64,000 bases of DNA from Arachis hypogaea (GCF_003086295.3 NC_092040.1:61731559-61795558), one strand, 5' to 3'. Positions 44,034-56,262 are shown, numbered from the stretch's first letter. Made by a program: numbers and translations. Notes: a model not told the origin generated them from the letters alone.

Positions 44034-44469
44034 ATAGAAACTCTATCAAATATTCTTACTAGCTTTGTACTATTTTTTTTTCTTTTTTTTTGAGTTTACA
44101 TTTAAATTGGACTACAATAATAGATTTAAGGGATTTATTAACTAATATTGTCTAGAAAAACAATTATGAAACTAAATTGGTAAGTGAAATTATTGAATGT
44201 ACGTGAAATCATTATTTAAAGTAAATTGCAAAAATTAAGCTACGAGAAGAGAAAAGAAAAATAGTAGTCTGATCTTACATATTGAAAGGACATTATATTA
44301 ATAAATATAAATTACTAGGACTATTCATTTTGTCCAAAACATCACTCTCACCAGAGTTATATTTCAATTTATTTATCCATAAGACGTATATACATCTTCA
44401 ACTTATTTTTTAATAAAAAAAGGAAAGAAGAAAAGTGGGGGATACTCGAACATAGGAAAGCAACAAACT
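44034..44469. other. Intergenic, 3' of the calmodulin-like gene
   Basis: AT-rich; probably includes the 3' UTR of the gene at 44470. No other feature seen. Confidence 0.4.
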
Positions 44470-45015
44470 TCACCCAATACTCTGTTCCAAAATCCTAATA
44501 AACTCATTTTGGTCAATTAGTCCATCACCATTTTGATCACTTGCATTTATCATTTTCTGACATTCCAAAACATCTTTCTCCAAACCCAAACATGACAATA
44601 CCCTCTTCAACTCTCTTGAATCTATAAACCCATCTTTGTTTCGGTCAAACACATCAAAAGCTTCTTTAACCTCTTCTCCAAATTTAGCATCATTATTATT
44701 ACTGTTATCCTCTTGAAACAATTCCACTATTTTCTTCACATCAGACTCTTCAATCCCATCACACTCAACATTCATTCCTAACCTTTCCATAACAATAATC
44801 ACATCCTCTTTGCATAGTTTTATACCACTACTCTCAACAACACTATCTAAATTCTGCTTATATGCTTCAGAATTTGACCAATTTCGAGAGAGAAAATCGG
44901 ACAAAAGAATTAAGAAAAAAGAGAGGATTGAGAAGAAACTTTTTATTCTAATTTGCAACTGCCACATTAGAATTCTGAGACACAGAGATATATCACAAAT
45001 AAATTTCTGCTCCAT
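44470..45015 (-). CDS. Calmodulin-like EF-hand protein with N-terminal membrane segment
   Basis: Single exon, 181 codons from the ATG at 45015. A hydrophobic stretch (about residues 25-42, FFSILSFFLILLSDFL) suggests membrane anchoring or targeting. Two complete calcium-binding loops lie at residues 124-135 (DRNKDGFIDSRE) and 160-171 (DQNGDGLIDQNE), each with the D-x-N/D-x-D-G pattern and a final Glu. The N-terminal half has a degenerate EF-hand pair. Overall it resembles the plant CML45/CML46 group, calcium sensors with a hydrophobic N-terminus and C-terminal EF-hands. The frame is intact and probably a host gene. The assignment to a CML number is tentative. Confidence 0.88.
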   Translation of the reverse strand: MEQKFICDISLCLRILMWQLQIRIKSFFSILSFFLILLSDFLSRNWSNSEAYKQNLDSVVESSGIKLCKEDVIIVMERLGMNVECDGIEESDVKKIVELFQEDNSNNNDAKFGEEVKEAFDVFDRNKDGFIDSRELKRVLSCLGLEKDVLECQKMINASDQNGDGLIDQNEFIRILEQSIG

Positions 45016-46199
45016 GATTGATATCTAAACTCTCAAGCAATAGATACAAAAGTAAAAATTGAAACTATTGTGGATGTGGTTCTTCTTGTTGTTTGACACA
45101 ACATTTTTGCCCCATTTTATAGAAAACATAATTGACTCATTTTCTAAGCTTGAAGTTGAAGCGTCAACTCCTAACGTGATAAGTGGGAAAATGTTATGAT
45201 ACATTATTATTGCTGCTGGATTTAATTTCCAGGAAGCAAGTGTTTTTATTCTAGTGTTTCCTTTAGGAGTGGAAAACGAATCATGGATCATTGGAAACAT
45301 TTTATTTTTTATTCTTTTTGGGAGACATAATAAGCATGTGGGATTCCCATGAAATTCAGGAATTTGGAATAATGGTGGACTTGACGTTGATAGAGAAAAT
45401 GATGGGAAAAGACTTGCGAATGAATGAGTTCAAAATTCACTATATATGGAAATTTCTTGGCTATCTAAAATAGACATACGTAGGATAGGTGGACAAAGTT
45501 AAAATTGTGTAAAGTAGCAAGTACCTTAGTTCACGCGGAATGGGGAATTCTCCAAGAAGTTCCCAAGAAATTAGTATAGCCTTAGCCGTATATATGAGTA
45601 ATCTAATAACTTTTTAAAGTTAAATATTGCCGTGAGTTAGACCACACTAACAAGTGTATTAATAGTTTCAAGTAATCAAGTGATGAATAGACTATTATTT
45701 CTACAAAGAATTATTAATTACTAAATTTAACTTAATTAAACAACTATTTAGACAATGAAATTTATAAGATGCAAAAGTGATCAAAATAAGAAAGGTAGGA
45801 TATCTGATTGATTTCACCTCTTGTGGAATCCTGTCCTCCTTGTTTTGATATCAAATTAGTTAACCTTAAACTAATTTATAGCCTTTTTCAAAGTTAAGAA
45901 ACTGTTTTTTAACTCATAAAGAAGATACTAATATTTTAGCTATAACTTATGTGAAAAAAGTTTTATTTATGAAATTTGCATAACAATCATATAAATCGTA
46001 TTTATTTATCTCTAATTTTCAATTAATTTATTTGGTCATTTTTTGTTTCTCATTCTGTTATGTTTCTTTGGTTTGGAATTTTTTTTTACCAAATTACATC
46101 ATAAGTTTTTTCACTTGTCACTTATGTGTTGCTTTGATACATATAACGTGAAATTTATTTAACTTTTTGAGTCACTATATTCCTAGAATTTATTACTAT
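45016..46199. other. Upstream region of the calmodulin-like gene
   Basis: Promoter-side DNA and AT-rich spacer. Small frames at 45025-45300 and 45291-45473 have no recognisable product. No transposon ends identified. Confidence 0.4.
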
Positions 46200-46536
46200 A
46201 ATACCGTCTATTTTGAATTATGAATGTGTAAACGCTGATTAATTAATGATTAATTAACTAATAAATTATTTATAAATTAAAAAGATTAAGATAATTAAAA
46301 TTTATGTTTAGAGAAGTAAAAATAATTAGAATATAAATTACAAGGCTAATTTTAAAGATTTTGGTCCAAAATTAAACCAAGCGCACAAAAATTAGAACTT
46401 GGGTTATACTTGAGCCCAAGACCCATTAACTAACACCTTTATCAGCTCACTTCTTTCTTATTTCATTACACAAAATACTTAAGCACATTGAAAGAAAAGA
46501 AAGGGAGAAGAAGAGAGAAAACCCTTGTAAGCTATA
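46200..46536 (+). mobile_element. Degenerate LTR-like fragment
   Basis: Contains GATTAATTAATGATTAATTA, ATTAGAATATAAATTACAAG and CCCAAGACCCATTAACTAAC followed by GAAAGAAAAGAAAGGGAGAA, a word order I associate with plant chromovirus-type LTR/leader DNA. No partner LTR in the window; low certainty. Confidence 0.3.
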
Positions 46537-47237
46537 TGATGAATCCACATTTTATGGTATTTATTTATTTTAATTGAGTAGATTTTATTGACTTTTCTTA
46601 CATTTATTCATTGAAACAGCATAGTTTCATGATTTTTTCATAAATTGTGCTTGAAAGTAAAAACATACTTTTTAGGCCTTATAATTGCTAAATTTCATTC
46701 ATTTTAATCACATTCGATGCCTTCATGTATTTGTTGAGTGATTTTAGGATTACAAGGCAAATGAGGATTGAAGAATTGAGGACAAAGCATGCAAAAGTGG
46801 AGAACTCATGAAGAAATAGAGTTTGGAGCTTTTTAGCAAGTGTGCGTACGCAGATTTGGAAGTTCGTGCAATCATGCGTAGTATAAGTCCTAATACGTGA
46901 CTTTGTTTAATGCAAGATGCTGGCAGCGATTTCTGGACTTCCAGAACCCAATCCAACTCGCTTCTGAAGCTATTTCAAGCCTAATTCAAGAGGAACAAAG
47001 GGGAGAGTAATTAGGTTTAGTTTAGAATATATTTTAGGTCATTTTTTAGAGAGAGAAGCTCTCTCTTCTCTCTAGCATTTAGGGTAGATTAGTTAAATTT
47101 CTCTTAGATTTATATTTGATACTTGTGTTGATTTAGTTTTCTTTGCAATTTCTTGTTGTTATATCTTTTCTCTCTTAGTTTTACTTGTTATTTTCTTTAT
47201 TTTATTGATTTTATGCTTATGAATTCTTGTTACTTTT
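46537..47237 (+). mobile_element. Element P2 LTR, left part
   Basis: Starts TGATGAATCCACATTTTATG and follows the P1/N1 LTR landmark by landmark (CATTGAAACAGCATAGTTTC, TTTTTAGGCCTTATAATTG, the ACGCA-type words near 46850, GAGAAGCTCTCTCTTCTCTC near 47050). No polypurine tract precedes it, so it is a 5' or solo LTR. It is interrupted after CTTTT (47233-47237) by T1. Confidence 0.75.
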
Positions 47238-47688
47238 TGTTCATACCCTGACCGAGCTCCCCAACTCGGCAAGTTCATAGAAGGTCCGACCTCGCCCTAA
47301 GGCCCACACCTAAAGGTCGGACCTCGGACCATAAAGCAAGGAAGGCCCATCAAAAGGAACGCAGCCCAAAACCTAAAGGCCGAAAAGGCCTAGAAAGGGC
47401 GGTTCCATAAAAGATAGAGATAAAACTCTCAAAAGATAAGATAAGATAAGAATATCTTATCCAGGGAAGATCACGGCCAACTACTATAAATACACTGGAA
47501 CACCCAGGTATGGCATTCATTCCACATTCTACACATATCTGCTTGGACCCATGCTAACTTAAGCATCGGAGTGTCATTGCAGGTACAACCACCAACCACT
47601 CTACATATCAAGCTCGGGTCATCAGTTCCCCCACCTCGGGACTTCTCCAAGACGACCGAGCTACACGTTTCAGGTAACCCTCGGAACA
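47238..47688 (+). repeat. T1 5' LTR
   Basis: TGTTCATACCCTGACCGAGC to ...CTCGGAACA. Contains a GATAA run (GATAAGATAAGATAAGAATA near 47440-47460) and CTATAAATACACTGG (about 47480), a likely TATA box about 30 bp before the transcription start. Confidence 0.95.
47480..47495 (+). promoter_or_regulatory. Probable TATA box of T1
   Basis: CTATAAATACAC in the 5' LTR, repeated identically in the 3' LTR at about 56510. It is the only TATA-like word in the LTR and well placed for genomic RNA synthesis. Confidence 0.65.
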
Positions 47689-47689
47689 T

Positions 47690-47707
47690 TGGCGCCGTTG
47701 CCGGGGA
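47690..47707 (+). other. T1 primer-binding site (tRNA-Asp)
   Basis: TGGCGCCGTTGCCGGGGA one base inside the LTR, a perfect complement to the tRNA-Asp 3' end. Confidence 0.95.
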
Positions 47708-47728
47708 CCTGGAAGTCATCCCTTTACC

Positions 47729-50479
47729 ATGGCGGACGACCCTCTCAACAATGGCCACGCCGCATCAGAACAAGAGGACGAAGTTGACACCGGAGAACGA
47801 CCGGACAGCCCTCTATCACCACGCACTCCAGGAGGAAACAAACAGAATCGCCCAAAAACATCACTCCCAAACAAAGATCCACAAAATTCCGAAAAAGAAA
47901 AGAGCTCGGAAATTTTGGAAGCAGTCCGGGCACAACAAAACCGACTGAAACAACTCGAAGAGGACATAAAAAAGCAGAAAGAAACTGAACAAGATCTGAG
48001 AAGGGAGGCTCGAAAGCGCAGAGAATTAGAAGAAAAACTACGGAAAATAGAGGCCAATCTAAAAGACCGGACAGAACGCGGCACCACCCCCGAATGCAAC
48101 CATGATCCCTTCACGCAAGAGATCATGAAGGAGAAGGTACCACGAAATTTCAAGCCACCCGATATGGATCTCTACGACGGCACCACCGATCCAAATCACC
48201 ACCTCAGCAACTTCAGAAGCAGAATGTACCTAGTCGACGCCTCCGACGCGATTCGGTGCAAAGCCTTCCCCACCACTCTCACCAAGTCAGCCATGAAGTG
48301 GTTCGACAACCTGCCACCAAGATCAATCACCAGCTTCGAGGACCTAACCAAAAAATTCCTAACAAGGTTCTCCATTCAAAAAGACAAGACAAAACATGCT
48401 CCCAGTCTACTCGGGATCAAACAAGGTAACCAAGAAACTCTCCGAGAATACATGGAGCGATTCAACAAAGCCTGCCTGGACATACAACACTTGCCCACTG
48501 ATGCAGCCATCATGGGACTAGCAAACGGCCTAAAAGAGGGACCGTTTAGCCAGTCCCTATCCAAACGATACCCGACCTCCCTATACGAGGTGCAGGAGCG
48601 GGCAGAAAAATATATCAACATGGAGGAAACCTCCCAGCTAAGAGACTCTTCTAGGAAGGAATCAAACTACCCACTCCGAGATCGAGATCGGGAACAGAAG
48701 AAGAAAGAAGAACCCAACTCGGACAAGCCACGGAAGTACCACAACTACACCCCCCTCCGAGTCTCCCTGGTAGACGTCTACAGAGAAGTATGCCACACCG
48801 AGAAGATCCCCCCGCCCCGACCGCTGAAGCACAAGAGAGCGGGGAGAGATCGGTCCGAATACTGTGAATATCACAAGCTCTACGGTCATTCTACTAACGA
48901 CTGCTACGACCTAAAAAATGTTATAGAAAAGCTAGCCAGAGAAGGGAAACTCGACAGATACATAGCAGAGAAAGGAGAAGAGACCAGGAAGAGAAGGCGG
49001 GGAGATAACGAAGATCGGGCCGAACAAATCCCGCGAACCCCTGAAAGGCACGTTCACATGATAAATGGAGGTTTTGCAGGCGGAGGAACATCCAGATCCT
49101 CGCGAAAAAGACACCTCAAAGAAGTCTACCACGTCCGAGAAGACAGTCCCCTGCCCGAACTACCTACTATCTCGTTTACCCGAGAAGATGCTCAAGGGAT
49201 AATACCCGGGCACGACGATCCAATGGTAATCACCATTATCCTAGCAAACGCCAACTTACATCGAACCCTGATTGACCAGGGAAGCTCAGCAGATATCCTT
49301 TTCAAAACGGCCTTCGACAAGCTCGGACTTGAAGAAAAAGAACTAAAGGCCTATCCCACCGACCTATTTGGGCTAGGAGATACCCCGATCCATCCCTTAG
49401 GATACATCTCGCTACACACTACCTTCGGGAAAGGCGAGCAATCTAAAACATTAAGCATCGATTACATTATAGTCGACGTCACTTCAGCATACAATGCCCT
49501 CATTGGGCGACCAACCCTAAACAGACTGGCAGCTATAGTCTCGACCCCACACCTCTGTATGAAGTTCCCTACCGCAAAAGGAATCACTACCCTAAAAGGC
49601 GACCAAAAACTGGCGCGGCGATGCTACAACGAAAGCCTGAGCTTAAAAGGAAAAGAGATCAACACAATAGAACTCGGGCGAGTTCAAGCCCGAGAAGATC
49701 TTCGGCCACAACCAGAGGGAGAAACCGAAAGAGTCCAGATCGGGAACACATCTGAAAAAGTAACAAACATAGGAGCAAACCTCGAAACGGGCCTAAAGGA
49801 GGAACTCATAACCTTCTTAAGGGAGAATTCCGACCTCTTCGCCTGGAAAGCCTCCGACATGCCAGGCATAAGCCCCGACCTGATGTGCCATAAGCTATCA
49901 GTTTACCTGGGATCCCGACCTGTCCAACAAAGACGCCGGAAGCTCGGACCCGAGCGCATGCAAGCAATAGAAGAACAAGTACAAGCACTGCTAGATGCAG
50001 GGTTCATTAGGGAAGTAAAATACCCCCTATGGCTCGCAAACGTGGTCCTGGTAAAAAAGCCCAACGGAAAATGGAGGATGTGCGTCGATTACACGGATCT
50101 CAACAAAGCCTGCCCCAAAGACCCATATCCACTACCAAACATCGACGCCTTAGTAGACGCAGCCTCAGGCTACAGATATCTCTCCTTCATGGACGCATAC
50201 TCAGGATACAATCAAATCCCGATGTACGGACCCGACCAAGAAAAGACCTCGTTCATAACCCCAAGGGCAAACTACTGCTACGTTGTAATGCCCTTCGGGC
50301 TAAAGAACGCAGGGGCAACCTACCAGAGGCTAATGAACAAAGTGTTCTCAGAGCACATCGGACTACAGCTGGAGGTGTACGTTGACGACATGCTGGTAAA
50401 AGACACAAGAAGACAGAAACTTGCTAACCGACCTCACCAGTGTCTTCGGCACCCTCAGAAAACACAACATGAGACTTAA
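47729..50479 (+). pseudogene. T1 Gag-protease-reverse transcriptase (frameshifted)
   Basis: 916 codons from the ATG at 47729, shortly after the primer site. Gag: a charged coiled coil (residues about 63-118), a capsid-like domain with YDGTTDPNHHL, CKAFPTTLTKSAMKWFDNLP and LTKKFLTRF (about 149-260), and a CEYHKLYGHSTNDC zinc-knuckle-like motif. Protease: LIDQGSSADILF. Reverse transcriptase: LVKKPNGKWRMCVDYTDLN, SFMDAYSGYNQIPM, VMPFGLKNAGATYQRLM and the catalytic YVDD. Just after YVDDMLVK (about 50400-50420) a small indel shifts the frame, and translation ends at 50479 in unrelated residues. The rest of pol continues in the +1 frame from about 50421. Confidence 0.93.
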
Positions 50480-52913
50480 CCCGACAAAGTGCACCTTCGC
50501 CGCAGAAGCCGGAAAGTTCCTAGGCTTCATGCTGACTCAAAGGGGCATCGAAGCGAACCCGGACAAATGCCAGGCAATACTCAATATGAAGAGCCCGACG
50601 TGTGTCAAAGAAGTACAACAACTGAATGGAAGGCTAGCTGCCCTATCAAGATTCTTGGCAGGATCAGCGATAAAATCACTACCTCTCTACTCACTCCTAA
50701 AGAAAGGGAAACCCTTCTCATGGACCCCGGAGTGTGAAAAAGCCTTTCAAGAGTTCAAGGAATTCTTCGGGCAGCCACCAATCCTAACCCGACCTCTAAA
50801 AGGGGAAGAACTCGTACTATACCTCTCGGTTGGACATCGAGTAGTCGCTTCAGCGTTAATACGAGAAAACGACCAAGGACAACACCCCATATACTTTGTA
50901 AGCAAGGCACTACAAGGGGCCGAGTTAAACTATCAGAAGATAGAAAAATTCGCCTACGCCCTAGTGTTCACAGCCCGGAGGCTCCGTCCCTACTTTCAAG
51001 CCCACACCATCAAAGTCCGGACAAACCAACCCATGAGACACATCCTGCAAAAAACAGACCTGGCAGGACGAATACTACAATGGGCGGTGGAACTGTCCGA
51101 GTTCGACCTCCAATATGAAGCCCGGACTGCCATAAAATCTCAGTATCTAGCCGACTTCATCGCAGAATACACGGAGACCCCTGGAACCCCACTCTCATGG
51201 AACCTGTATGTCGACGGATCCTCAAACAAAACAGGAAGTGGAGCCGGGGTTATACTCGAAAGCGACCAAGGAACACGGATAGAACTATCCCTAAAATTCG
51301 AGTTCCAGGCTTCGAACAACCAAGCCGAATACGAGGCCCTACTAGCAGGTCTAAAGCTAGCCGAAGAGGTCGGAGCCCAGAGAATCACGATCTTCAGCGA
51401 CTCCCAGGTCGTCACATCACAAGTAAATGGAAGCTACCAGGCCAAAGACCCAACTATGAAAAAATACCTGGACCAAACACAGGCGCAATTACGCCACTTT
51501 TCAGAAATACAAATCCAGCACATACCTCGGGAACAAAACGCCCGGGCAGACGCTCTCTCAAAACTCGCCAGCACCAAGCCCGGAGGCAACAACAGAAGTC
51601 TCCTCCAAGAAACCTTACAATCTCCCTCCGTGCTAAGAGAGGAAGAAACGCTAAATATATCCAACCAACAGCAAGGATGGATGACCCCCATACTCAACTA
51701 CCTGAAGTCGGGAACTCTCCCCGCCGAAAGAAAGGAAGCTAAAAGACTCACGAAAGACGCCCAGAATTATACACTAATTCACGACGTATTATACAGAAGA
51801 GGATTCTCAAACCCCCTCCTTAGGTGCGTCCCAACCTCAGAAGCAAAAAGCGTCCTCGAAGAAGTCCACGGAGGCATGTGTGGGAACCATCTCGGAGCTC
51901 GGGCACTATCCAAGAAAATAGTCAGAGCCGGGTTCTACTGGCCGACCTTACAAAGAGACGCAACGGAGTTTGTGAAAATATGCCCCCCCTGCCAAAAACA
52001 CGCCAATTTTCACAAGGCACCACCCGAAGACCTTATCGGCATCACCGCACCATGGCCCTTCGCAAAATGGGGACTCGACCTACTCGGCCCGTTCCCACAA
52101 GGACCGGGGCAAGTCAAATACCTCATAGTAGGGGTCGACTACTTCACAAAATGGATCGAAGCTGAACCCTTAGCCACCATTACGGCTCAGAAAAGCCGCA
52201 AATTCCTATACAAAAACATTGTCACAAGGTTCGGAGTCCCCTACTCCATCACAACAGACAATGGAACACAGTTCACGGACACAAGTTTTCAGAACTTGGT
52301 GGCCGAACTAAAAATCAAACAGCAATTCACATCAGTCGAGCACCCACAAGCCAATGGACAAGCAGAGGCTGCAAATAAAGTCATCTTGGCCGGGTTAAAA
52401 CGAAGACTCCAAGAGGCCAAAGGGGCATGGGCCGAAGAGCTCCCCCAGGTGCTATGGGCATATCGGACAACCCCACACTCTACAACGGGAGAATCACCAT
52501 TCCGACTAGCTTACGGGATGGAGGCAATGATTCCTATCGAAATAGATGAAGGGTCACCCAGAGTCATCTTCTACAACGAAGGAGGCAACCCGCAGGCACA
52601 AAAGGAAGAACTCGACCTCCTCCCCGAGGTCCGAGAAAGAGCCCGAATTCGAGAAGAAGCCTTAAAACGGAGAACGGCCCTCAGATACAATCAGAAAGTG
52701 ATAAAGCGAAGCTTCTCCATACACGACCTGATTCTAATCCGAAATGACATCGGAACACAAAAATCGGGAGAAGGAAAGCTAGCTGCAAATTGGAAAGGAC
52801 CCTACAAGGTAACAGAAGTCTTAGGGACAGGCTATTACAAAGTATCCGACCTAGAAGGCAATGAGCTGCCCAGGGCCTGGCACGCCTGTAATCTAAGACG
52901 GTACTACAGCTAG
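50421..52913 (+). pseudogene. T1 reverse transcriptase end, two RNase H domains and integrase
   Basis: 830 open codons in the frame after the indel; the TTG at 50421 is not a natural start. Order: RT thumb (MRLNPTKCTFAAEAGKFLGF), Ty3-type RNase H (about residues 128-245, ENDQGQHPIYFVSKALQGAE), a second archaeal-like RNase H (about 255-390, WNLYVDGSSNKTGSGAG, NNQAEYEALLAGL, IFSDSQVV, NARADALSKLA), integrase zinc finger (HGGMCGNH...CPPC, about 480-523), catalytic core with D552 (WGLDLLGPF), D613 (DNGTQF) and E649 (GQAEAANK), a DD35E spacing, and a tail ending WKGPYKVTEVLGTGYYKV. Apart from the indel all catalytic residues are present. Confidence 0.94.
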
Positions 52914-53630
52914 AAAAATTTAACCCGAGGTGTACTCTTTTTCCCCTGCAAGGGTTTTTTAATGAGACACCCGGTTAAAGTAAAGACACCCGACCTATTC
53001 AAGGGTAAACACTATGTAAATATTCTTTCCTTTTTAATACTAATCAAATTTTTCTATTTTCGTTTCTTCTTCCTCATGATGAAACAAATCCTAGAAAGTA
53101 CCCCGCCAAGGCGCATTAATTTATGCTCGACAAAACGCAAAAAATCATTTGCCAAGAGGCCACACAAGGTCGGCAAAGATAAAGCGACGAGGTTCAAATT
53201 AATGTGAGAAGTTATAAAGTAACTCTGAAAAGGCTCAAAAAGCCAAATAAAAAGAGATTACAAAAATAACTTAAAAGGCCGACCAACAACAAGGTCGGAC
53301 CCAACAAAAGGAGGTACTCGAAACGTCCGAGGTCCGAGAAAAAACCCGGATCCAAAGAAAGAAGCCTTAAAACGGCGAAAACAAAGATTTCGGAAGCGCT
53401 TACTAGAAAGTTTCTATACAACTAAAAAGTACAAGCGAAAAAACGAAAACAAAAGATTTCGAAAACGCTTACTAAAAAGTTGCTATACAACTAAAAAGTA
53501 CAAGCAAAAGTTCCAAGCGCTAGCTAAAAAGTTGTTATCCAAAAACAACTAAAAAGCATAAAAGCGGAACAAAAAGTCAAAACGCGAACAAAAACACCGC
53601 ATAAAAAAGCTAAAAAGTTACTACAAGTAG
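52914..53630. other. T1 spacer with ~80-bp tandem repeat
   Basis: Non-coding region between the ends of the two converging genes. A repeat of about 80 bp containing CGCTTACTAAAAAGTTGCTA and ACAACTAAAAAGTACAAGC occurs about 2.5 times (53380-53590). Confidence 0.75.
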
Positions 53631-55635
53631 CTAATAAGGCAAAAAGGTGTCCAAAGCGTTCACAGAAACCATCCAAAAACAAAAGAGCCCACAGGTCGGG
53701 CAAAACACCAAAAATAAAAGGTCACAGAGGATCAAGGTCCTTTCCGGACTCCACATCAACAGAAGGCTGCGGAGGAAACATAGAAATCGGGACTGCATCG
53801 ACGGCAACGTCATCCCGGTTTGAAACCTCCACACCAGAGCCATCCCCGGCAAGGGTAAGGTCGGGTTCACAAACGGAACTTTGGGGTCGGACACCGGAAC
53901 GTCATCCTCGTTGGGAGCAGGAACAATCTTTCGCTCTACAACGACGTTATCCGTACTGAATAAGCTCAGATCTAGGTCGGGAGCCAGAACCCGGACCTGA
54001 GCCTTCAGATTTTCAAACATAGCATCCATACCCTTGGCCACATGACCTTCTAGCTCGTAAAAACCATCCTGAGCAGATTGCAACTTCTCCTTTGTCTCCA
54101 CAAGCTCGGCATATAACCGAGTATAATTCTCCGTCGCCGCCTTCGCCATCTCCTCCGATGTCTTCGCTGCCGCCACAGCCGCGGTAGCCTTAGCTTTCTC
54201 TTTCTCCAAAGATGCCTCCAGCTCAGTAATCCTGGCAGCCTTCAGTTGACTAATCCTCTCAAACTCAGACTGAGCCTTCTCAAGTCGGGAGCTGGTCGCA
54301 CCAATAGGGGACTTCTTGAACTCCCGGGCAATAGCAGCATGAAGACTGGCCATCCGGACACAGCTCCGCGCCATATACTGAAAATGGTGCTCCATAGACA
54401 CATCATCAGTAGAAATGAAAGTCTGAGGGAGAATATGCTGTTCAATCCAACCAAGAGCATCGAAATCCTTATCATTAAAACTCGCAAGCTCTTGAGAGGT
54501 CTTCTGCTTCTTGGGAGGAGGACCCGAAGACGAAGGAGGAGAAGAAGCAACAGGCCCAGAGGTCGGAGGATCTTGACTTATAGCTCGGAACTGGGGAGTC
54601 GGAATAGTCTTCGACCGAGTCTGAACACCCACAGTAGTCTTCTGCGGAGAAGATCGGGCAGAAGCCTCCCCGGCCTCGATATTCCGAGCAGCCACAGACT
54701 TCTTCGTCCGACGTAGGAACTTCATGGAATCCGCCTGAGAAGACATCTCTACAAGAAATAAAGAAAAGGATTACCACAACAGAAATTCCACCAAAAACAA
54801 GCAAAACCAAAATACTAAAAAAGATGAATCTCGGAAGAGGTCGGGAACTACCTAACTCGGAACGGAGAAGGCTTGGATCTCCCAACATTTTCTTCGTGTC
54901 CAAGTGAGGTGCCCGACCCCATAAACTGCTCACCACACCCACAAAAGCCTGCTCCACCTCATCTAGACTCTCAAAGGTATACTTAGCAGACACTACATTC
55001 TCCTGCCAACAAAGAGGAAAAGAAGGCTCCCCACTCTCATCTAGAAAGAAAGCTCGGACGTCTCCAGTAGCCCGAACCTTGAAATAAAAGTTCTTAAAAT
55101 CATGAAAGGACTCATCATAAAGGGTACAAAACTTCCTTCCCTGGTTAGCCCTAAAAGAGACCCAAGATACCTTCCCTCCACCCGACCCCGGCTTCGTCAA
55201 CACAAACAAGTAGGAAAAAAGAGAAATAGAGGGAGCAACGCCCAAAAACTGACACAAAAGTTGAAACAGCTTTAAAAACGCCCAAGAATTTGGATGGAGC
55301 TGCGTAGGGGCAAGGTTACAAGACCATAACACCTCGGACTCCAGGTCGGTAAAAGGAAGTCGGACACCCAGCTTAGAGAAAAAACAGTCATAAGCGTAAA
55401 AGAAGAGCTTCTCGGAACTATCTAGGGGCGGGAAGCACACTCTCTCCTCGGAATCCGGGGCTACTAGTTCATAATCCCTCTCAGACTCTCTATCTTCACA
55501 TATGCTACATTGCCTACGAAACCTAGCTAAATACTCAGAATCTACCACAGAAGGGACTCTTAGAGGAACAGGATCTACCCAACCAAGACCACTTGGAATC
55601 TTGGTCGACATCGCTTGAAGAACCTTTCGAGACAT
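53631..55635 (-). CDS. T1 antisense ORF with intron (Tat-lineage extra ORF)
   Basis: Read from the ATG at 55635 (MSRKVLQAMSTK). Exon 1 55635-54852, GT-AG intron 54851-54749 (donor TTAG|GTAGTT, acceptor TTCTTGTAG|AG), exon 2 54748-53631. The splice keeps frame exactly, giving 633 codons. Exon 1 encodes a globular part (YDCFFSKLGVRLPFTDLESE, HPNSWAFLKLFQLLCQFLG) like the plant-transposon 'gag/mobile-domain' proteins. Exon 2 encodes a basic/Pro-Ser linker and a long Ala/Glu coiled coil (ITELEASLEKEKAKATAAVA). Extra antisense ORFs downstream of pol are described in Tat elements; their function is unknown. Near 53870 the frame appears to slip: an adjacent frame gives a more natural acidic end (VSNRDDVAVDAVP). 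Another acceptor-like TTCTTTGTAG|G (about 55652) suggests a 5' UTR intron. Confidence 0.7.
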
Positions 55636-55649
55636 AAAATTCTTGCCTA

Positions 55650-56244
55650 CAAAGAAGAATGCAACAGCAAGCAAAAATCACATAAAAAGCAGACAGCGAA
55701 AACCCATTCAGCAAAACAAAGAAACAAAGATCTTTTAGAAGAAAATGCAGCAACCCGGAACAAAATACCAGAGAAAAGAGCCCCCCCATATACAAAACAA
55801 ACAAAGCAATGGCGGCGCCTCTTTTCGGGGCAACCCAGGCATAGGGAAAAGAAACAAACAAAGAGCCACACAAAAGAAACAGAAGCATATGTGCACAAGA
55901 AAAGAGAGGGGAACAAACCTGGAAGAAAGAAACGAGGACAACGAGCTCCGAAGCAAGGAGAACGGAACGACGGCGCAGAGGAAACCTCGGAAAGACACGC
56001 GGAAAGATTCGGGGAAGAAGAACAAAGAAAAAAGAAGCGGTACTCGAAAAAGGAGATGGCAAAACTTAGAAAAACAGGAAGGGAACAGAATAAACGAAGA
56101 AAAAGGAAGGGAGCAAATAAATAATGCCTTCACAGAGCCCGAACGGAAATCGAGGAGAAACGGTAAAAAGCAATAAATGCTGAAACGGCCATTTTTTGAA
56201 TTTTCAAAAACTACTATACCCGAGCTCGACCTCTCAAAAAGGAC
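55650..56244 (-). promoter_or_regulatory. Putative leader/promoter region of the T1 antisense ORF
   Basis: No credible product on either strand; the overlapping frames here are low-complexity. On the minus strand a donor-like CTTCCAG|GTTTGT (about 55915) and the acceptor at about 55652 could bound a 5' UTR intron, and GCATTATTTATTTGC (about 56120) could serve as a TATA-like element. All inference. Confidence 0.35.
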
Positions 56245-56262
56245 GAACTCGGGCAGGGGCAC
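56245..56262 (+). promoter_or_regulatory. T1 polypurine tract
   Basis: GAACTCGGGCAGGGGCAC immediately precedes the 3' LTR; the purine run GGGCAGGGG is the likely plus-strand primer site. Unlike the Athila-type elements here it has no AGGA-loop hairpin. Confidence 0.6.

Noticed and set aside
47729..47948. Alternative gag starts and small frames near 47571-47948 and on the minus strand
   Set aside because: The long in-frame gag with recognisable domains begins at 47729; the others overlap it and lack domains.
54242..54716. Plus-strand frame of 156 codons rich in Arg/Leu
   Set aside because: Antisense of the coiled-coil exon of the T1 antisense gene.
55535..56262. Hydrophobic minus-strand frames of 175 codons and basic plus-strand frames of 169 and 143 codons
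   Set aside because: Purine/pyrimidine-biased leader of the T1 antisense gene; overlapping frames in both directions with no domain support.
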